64,000 bases of DNA from contig WPIO01000027.1 in NCBI GenBank assembly GCA_009760855.2, forward strand, positions 2,093,501 through 2,157,500, given 5' to 3'. Below are positions 57,986 to 64,000 of this stretch, in pieces (position 1 is the stretch's first letter; each line of letters opens with the position of its first letter). A model generated the notes under the pieces. The model made no database searches. It saw nothing but the letters and a program-made list of their open reading frames with translations, and was not told the origin of the DNA. The translations under genes and the position numbers were made by a program. The stretch is from Cristatella mucedo. Taxonomy: Eukaryota > Bryozoa > Phylactolaemata > Cristatellidae.

Positions 57986-58372
57986 GTAAGTACTTGCTGT
58001 TCTGCTATTTGACTGCCATGAGCTCGCTCTCTCGCTTCTCTGTTCACGCGAGAGTGTGCTTTGACTGCCATGCTCATTCCTATAAATTTCACCATAAAAG
58101 AGTCGTATGAACAGGTTATCCTGAAAATGTTTCTGGGTCCAAGCTCCGCAAGATTTTTTACCAGTAACTTGCACTAGGTAGCTTTGATGTCAAATGTACA
58201 TTACATTAGCTTGTGAGTGATCAGCTACGTTCACGGTTTAGGTCAGTCTACATGTCGCTGGTTGTTTACGACGCATACTTTGCTCGGTAGCTAGAGGTAG
58301 CAATCTCTCGGCTCCGTTTTTTGGCAACTGCTTTCGCATTTTGTAACGGTTTAACCCTTTTTTCACTTTCAG
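57986..58372. other. Short intron within the gene 2 SEA domain
   Basis: A 387-bp phase-0 intron, gtaagt to ttttttcactttcag, close in length to the 399-bp paralogous intron. Confidence 0.8.
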
Positions 58373-58628
58373 TTACGTTTTGTAATTAACGCGACGAGTG
58401 AGACCACTGTGAACGTCACCGGACTACAACGTGGAAGCATTGTGGCAACGTTTGTTATAACGTTTCTTTCATCCAATGATTTTTCTTCATCGCGTGGCGT
58501 CCTTCAAAACAGCAGTACTGGCAACGCACTCAAGGACAGTCTCTTAATGGCCGCAAAGGATGAAGAATTGAACAATGTTTTAATAGAATTATTAGAGAAC
58601 ATGTCGGCTCCAGCTATTTCAGTATATC
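58373..58628 (+). CDS. Gene 2, SEA domain second exon with Gly-Ser-Ile
   Basis: This 256-nt exon runs from phase 0 to phase 1 and ends at gtaagt. It encodes INATSETTVNVTGLQRGSIV, then ATFVITFLSSNDFSSSRGVL and a C-terminal helix ending NMSAPAISV. GSIVA (Gly codon at 58433) is close to the GSVVV self-cleavage motif and lies at the same codon number as GSI in gene 1. Several N-glycosylation sequons are present. By analogy with gene 1, a phase-1 exon with a transmembrane helix should follow; I did not find one before the end of the window. Confidence 0.85.
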
Positions 58629-59902
58629 GTAAGTAATTGCGCAATACCTTTGCTTTCATTCCACGCACTTATACCTTCCACCCTATCAGATAATTGTACT
58701 CATCTGTTTGCTATTTTCCTACACCAATTTTCATGGCATAATTCTAATCCAATCTCTTGTTTTAATATCCTGAACCAGGCAGTGCATCCTGTCTACTTTG
58801 CTTCATTGCTCTTTAGCTAGCATTTTAGTGAGTGCTTCTTTTCTAAGCCTTTGGTTTTTTACAACCAAGAAAACCAATGGATATTATCCCATTAGCCCAG
58901 CTCAATAGAACCAAACAAATTGGCCATCGAACAGGAACCCCATTCTGATTGCAAACCCTTCACAACTCATGCCTATCCGCCAAATATTTTCCAGCGTCAG
59001 TTTTAAATTTTGGTAGACAATATTCACTGCAATAGGAAAACCTATTTTCCTCGAATGGATAGTTATTACAGTATGTCAAAGTTATTTAGAGTTTTTCTCC
59101 ACTGGAAAGGGATCATTTAGATACATGCCGTGTGACTGGCAATGCGGGTGCTAAAAAACTGGTTATCTCTGAAATGAACTTAACCTAGACGTGCTGCAGC
59201 ATTATTGCCTCCTCTTCAAGTTAGTTTGGATTGTGCGATCTCCAAATACAAAATACCACGGCTTTACTGTTGATATAATGTATCTATTTTGAGAAGCGTA
59301 TTGGCAGACCAGGAGAGTTAAATCATACGTCACAAAAACTTGTTTTATCTACATGGAAAAAGAAAGCATCTGAAAGAGGAAGCTATGTGCTTCCTATCTA
59401 AATGGTCTGCTGCTCTTTCGGAAACCTTATCCTCACAGTCCACCGATCTTTCGGCCTTGTGGAAACATTTTTGGGAACCACCTTTCACCATCAATCTTAT
59501 CCATTGTATAAATTAAATGCTGTCCACCGTCTCATTCAGTTAAGTTCATTCACTTACAAAAAACCTTCATTAGTCCTGGGCCTGCGACACTTATAGTGAC
59601 GTCATGGCAATAGCATCAGCCTGCGCCTCTCATTTCCTAAATCTACCGACAGGTAAAAGATTCTTTGTTCAATTTCGCGAATTTTGAGTATGCGAAATCC
59701 CTTTTTTTAGTTCAGCCTGATAAGCGACAATAATAATACCAGAGCTTTCGCTGACATGTCGCAATGGAAATGAGCCTCTGAATTACTTGAGTATTAGTTA
59801 AGTATTATCATTACTTGTATTCATCATGTCTGCTATGCCTACAAAAAAAGAGCAACTGCAGCCTACGCGCGCCTCTAACATATCTGTACTAAGGAGGCTC
59901 CA
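58629..59902. other. Gene 2 intron or flank, unassigned
   Basis: No exon or repeat recognised. Confidence 0.5.
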
Positions 59903-59970
59903 CTCATGCTAAGCCAGCCGTGCAGGACGTCGCTGGGCGTAGAATAACGTCGCATTTGGCTTAGCATGAG
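59903..59970. repeat. 68-bp palindrome with perfect 14-bp arms
   Basis: ctcatgctaagcca (59903-59916) and tggcttagcatgag (59957-59970) are perfect inverted repeats around a CpG-rich loop. A third partial copy, tttggcttagct, occurs at about 60020-60032. It could be a small MITE or a structured element. Confidence 0.75.
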
Positions 59971-62149
59971 CGGACGTCTTGAGTATCCAAACGCGCATTG
60001 CGTCTCGGAACGTCGCGGCGTTTGGCTTAGCTAGCCATTCTGGTGGTGATCGATGCTTTGGATTGCGTTTACCTAGGCTATCAGGCTTTCGTTTCAGTCA
60101 TAAAAACCTATTCAAAGAAGTAGCTGTGTGCCTATCCTAGAGCAAACGATTCCAAGCAATACATTTCAGTGAGACCATTTTGCTACCTCTGCATTCTCGC
60201 ATTATTCTGGTCTATATGCAGGTGGCACATGACTTTTTGACTGGTTGTGGAACTGCCGACCATGAAATGCTTGTAAGAATTTTATCTTCCATCGTTGGGC
60301 TGCAGGCTCTAAACTTAACACAGCTCTCTCTCACTCTTTCTCTCCCTTGCTCTCTATCTCTCAATCCTAGTGACTCTGGCTAGATAGGAAATCTGAATTC
60401 TTATCTCTCTGATATAAGTTTCAATCAAATGTCGAACCGAATGGTGAAAAGTGATCTCAAACAGTAAGGTTTCTAACGGTCTAATGCCTTGCTTAATAAA
60501 TCGTTTTTATTTTTTGTCTCGTCAAGAGTTATTTTAGTCTCAAATTAATAGTTTGACTCCTGCATTACTTATCGTGTCTTTACAGAGTTAAATAGTGTAT
60601 TAACCTAGTCAAATCATAGATACGAGCGGCTCACCGCCTGTGGAGTCGCTTTGCTGATTCATAGTAGTTCGATCACGAAGGCAATGCATTACCGTCTTGC
60701 CGCGTGACGGAAGTGCACCATATTGCGTTGTAACGAACTTTCTCGCTTTAAGTAGTAGAGATAAATCGAGGAGAACATCTTTACAGAAAATTTCCAAAGA
60801 AAGTTTCCGGTAATTAAGAGTCTCAGTATTTTGGGGAGCACAAGATGTGTTGCTGTTTCAATCTATTAAGAGAGATACTCTCCTAGTCGTTCATTAGGTT
60901 TTTCCAGTCTAACTTCGTAATTTTTGAAGTGCCACAAGAATGATTATATACTTGATGAGACTTTATGTATGAGGTTTAATCACGCAAAATGAACTGTGAA
61001 GGTTTTATGGCTTAGCTTAGCTGCAGCTAATACAGCTTTAGCTTAATTCAATACAAAATGTTCTTGCCCTAGCATAATAGTGTCATTAAAAAAAATTAAA
61101 GCAGCATGCAATGTAACACTGTAGTCGTTTTTGTCCCACGTATCTTTTTAAGAATGTTTATGCACTGTTGAGTTTTATATAGCATAACTGCAGCTATTTG
61201 AGTCAATTCTGCGATATCTGTTGCTGACATCCTTTGTCACTTCGATAAGAACAAGTTACAATAATAGCAGTGCATGAGCAGCGCTCGTTGAGATGAGATG
61301 GAGTGAATGATTGCTAGAAAGGGAGGATCCAGTTGCCCGAAGGATCGACAGTTGGTAAACAATTAACCGGTAGGTCTTCATTGTCCAGAGCCCAGAGAAA
61401 AAATAATTGGTTCCAGCCTTCTGCAGATGAAACGAGGGGAACCACGGCTCCATTATGAACTGTACGTACTAAAAGAATGACTCGTCGCGTCAACTTAGCT
61501 AGGTTTGCGGATGGTGTATCAATCGATGATCTTGGATTCTTGCAATTAAGTGTGAGTTTGTAGGCCTTTTTTCCGAAGTTCTACAGCGAGCTGGCTATAA
61601 TAGGTCGTTAATAGCTTATCAAATGTAACACTGGATGAAATTTCTCAGGGTTCAATAGCACTTTGGAGTTATAATAAAAATAGAATATTTTTGTGCCCTA
61701 TGAGAACTACATTTTTTTCTGGGCACTTTACTTAAGCTGAAAAAGATTTTTAGAAATTTAATGGTGATGGTGAGGTGCATAGTTTCTAAATGAAAATGCA
61801 CGTATAGTTTTTATATTCGCTTTAAGTACTGTCAAGTCTGCGTGACATTGCAATTGTATTCGGTTCATAACTAAAGATTTTAGTGCAACCAAGCCACTGG
61901 GTGCATAATCTCAATAGGATTCCTGGTTTGTTTCCGGCTCACCTATGCTAAAGAAAATCATGTAGTTTGAGTCACAGTTTAAGATAGATCAGTCAGATAA
62001 AAATAATAATGGGAACTAAAATTGAGTCACGGAAACTTGAGAAGCCCTCGCATTGAGAACGTGCGAACCAGCACAAAAGTAGGGGATATTCTGCTGAAAA
62101 CAGGTTCTCTGCAAAAGGATGCCCCAACCAACGACTAAGCATGCAGTCA
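59971..62149. other. Gene 2 intron or flank, unassigned
   Basis: No exon or known repeat recognised. A pyrimidine-rich ctctctctc tract lies near 60320-60365. Confidence 0.45.
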
Positions 62150-62622
62150 GTAATAATAATATTAATAATAAATTTGTCAAGTGACGTCTGATAGCTGAAT
62201 CTGCTTCTATGCACGTCACAGATGCTGTTTAGAAGGCACTACCAAATGATTGGGGGTAACATCGGCGAGCAGCAGGCACAGTGTCAGCAGGTATATGCCA
62301 GCGAAGGACGAATAACAAATACCCACTAAATTTGTAACACACACGTGTGTTTTAAGCTCCTTTTTAAATGTAGTCATGTCAGGGGACTTTGAGGCGTGTG
62401 TCGGTAGTGGGTACCAAGCGCTGGGAGCATGCGAACTAAAAGTAAAGTCTCCAAAGGTTTCGAGGTTCGTATGAGGTTTAGGCAAACGGCTTGATTCAGG
62501 AAAGCGGATGGTACCATATGAATAGCCTAGTGGGGGAGTATTTCTAAAATGTAGGCTCGAGCTAAAGAATGAAGGGACCTAAAAGTGAGTGGCAGAACCT
62601 TAAAGTCGATGCATTACTGACT
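62150..62622 (-). mobile_element. LINE-B 3' segment of a 5'-inverted insertion
   Basis: On the minus strand it holds the RT C-terminal region (DFTFSSHAPSAWYPLPTHA) and 3' UTR. It ends in a TTA-rich tail, although the gcgcttta motif is decayed. Its 5' end abuts, at about 62622, the most 5' part of an opposed LINE-B segment. Confidence 0.75.
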
Positions 62623-63944
62623 ACCATGTTCTTAATCACTCCCAATTTAGCTCCTAATGATGTTTGTGATGATCTATCCGATCGCCTCTATAGCTTTTTT
62701 TCAACAAGATAGACAAGATCGTGGAGTCCATCTCTAATGTGGCAGCATCCACCCTGGAATCATGTCCCTTAATTTCGTGCAGCATGTCAAAGTCTATATT
62801 CATGGAGGCCACTAATGAGCTCGCTCTGTTCATATCCCAATCAAAGCAGACAACTAGTCCTTTAGACCCTATTCCCACTATCCTGCTTCTAAGATGCATA
62901 GATCTGCTGCTGCTCCTGCCACGCATAACTAACATTATAGCAATCGTAACAGTATGTCATTAGCCTCAGGTCATGTACGAGCATCTTTCAACAATCTTGT
63001 AATCATGCCATTACACAAGAAAGCATAACTAGACACAGAGAACTAGAGCAACTTCCACCTTGTCTCTTTTCTACATTAGTTGTAGTGCCATTAGAGAATG
63101 CAATCTCTTTCTAAACTTCAAACCTCATTAGTAAGATCAAGTCTAGTTCTAAAGTTCATCACTCCACAGAGTCTGCATTGCTTCGGACGTATAATGACCT
63201 ACTTAGGGAATGCAGACTTAGGTAGAGTCTCTCTGCTTGTTTTGCTTGATCTTTTGGCAGCTTTTGATACCATCGATCACCAAACCCCTCTTGAGAACCC
63301 ATCACCTCGCCTGGGCATCACTGGCACTGCACTGCAATTGTGTGGGTACTATTTCAGCTGGAGACTTCAGAATATTGATGTGAATGGATGCAGATCATCC
63401 GAGAAACCTCTGAAGTATGGTACCTCAGGGCTCTGTAGTTATTCCTGTTCTTTTCGCGGTTTATACTCTCCCTCTTGCTGGTGTGATTCTCACGCAAAAT
63501 CTAGGCCTTCACTTCTAGGGAGATGACACTCAGTCGTACCTTTGCTTTGATTCCTCCCAGCCCTCCAGCACGTCGAATTCTCTCAACTCCCTTGCTGCAT
63601 GCATTGATGAAATCCCCAATAGGATGGTAACACAATTTCTTAAATTTAATAATAATACAACCAACTTAAAAGCTATGGCCAAACAAAGTTTTATTAAGAA
63701 GTTGAAAAACGTAACGCTCAAAATTGACTCTGCCAGCATACCTTCTTTGAAATCGGCATGAATTCCGGGTGTCATTTTTCAAGTGACCTTTAATTTGATG
63801 GCCAAATCAGCCCCACAATCAGGTCTGCCTACATACAGCTACATAACATTGCTTAAATTCGGGCTTGCTTAGACAGGGATACTGCATCCAAATGAGTAAA
63901 TGCATTTACGACATCCCGTGTCGACTTCTGCCACGCACTGCTTT
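62623..63944 (+). mobile_element. LINE-B 5' segment of the same insertion, inverted
   Basis: On the plus strand it holds the region before RT (VESISNVAASTLESCPLIS, then SPLDPIPTILLLRCIDL), motif A (LDLLAAFDTIDHQ), a frame-shifted YGTSGLC in place of VPQGS, and RT up to the LHNIA..ACLDRDT equivalent. The match stops at about 63944, just short of the part where the minus-strand segment starts. The two segments are thus complementary pieces of one element. Confidence 0.75.
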
Positions 63945-64000
63945 CGGAACGGGTTCATGTAGTGAAAGAGCATCTCAGAAGACACTCTGATTTTCTAGAG
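63945..64000. other. Window end, unassigned
   Basis: Flanking DNA after the LINE-B break. Nothing recognised. Confidence 0.4.

Noticed and set aside
60227-60277. Possible small exon between atatgcag and gtaaga
   Set aside because: Open only in phase 0, whereas the SEA exon of gene 2 needs a phase-1 continuation; no membrane helix.

Overview
This window looks like nuclear DNA from an animal, most likely a marine invertebrate; I cannot name the species. The evidence is multi-exon genes with GT-AG introns several kb long, SEA-domain membrane mucins, CR1/L2-group LINEs with TAA-rich tails, tRNA-derived SINEs, and hAT and pogo/Tigger DNA transposons. No bacterial operons, rRNA genes or CRISPR arrays are visible.

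The host content I can support is two same-strand paralogous genes for type I membrane mucins. Gene 1 has a Thr/Ser repeat exon (4933-6420; 33-bp unit), a two-exon SEA domain (23480-23562 and 23962-24217) and a last exon (32480-32754) with one transmembrane helix and a short tail; its first exon was not found. Gene 2 has a candidate first exon (47632-47698) whose hydrophobic end continues into the next exon to form a split signal peptide. Then come a large Thr/Ser repeat exon (53460-56195; 45-bp unit) and a two-exon SEA domain (57903-57985 and 58373-58628); its membrane exon should lie beyond the window. The SEA exons of both genes are 83 and 256 nt with intron phases 1-0-1, and each carries a Gly-Ser-Ile at the same codon, where SEA domains self-cleave.

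Nearly everything else is transposon sequence in introns and intergenic DNA. LINE family A has one almost intact full-length copy (about 15130-19240, minus strand), lying inside an older plus-strand copy of the same family (14320-15055 and 19245-20690). Family B, whose tail ends in a GCGCTTTATCAAGTG motif followed by TAA repeats, is present as more than ten truncated copies; one pair of opposed fragments at 62150-63944 fits a 5'-inverted (twin-primed) insertion. Other elements are two SINE types, one of which shares the family-B type tail, a Tigger/pogo transposase relic, a pogo-type MITE, and a hAT MITE closely resembling the horizontally transferred SPIN element and itself split by a family-B fragment.

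By region: 1-4.9 kb microsatellites and unassigned DNA; 4.9-32.8 kb gene 1 with transposon-filled introns; 33-47 kb intergenic transposons plus GC-rich blocks; 47.6 kb onward gene 2; 59-64 kb gene 2 intron or flank with a palindrome and LINE B.
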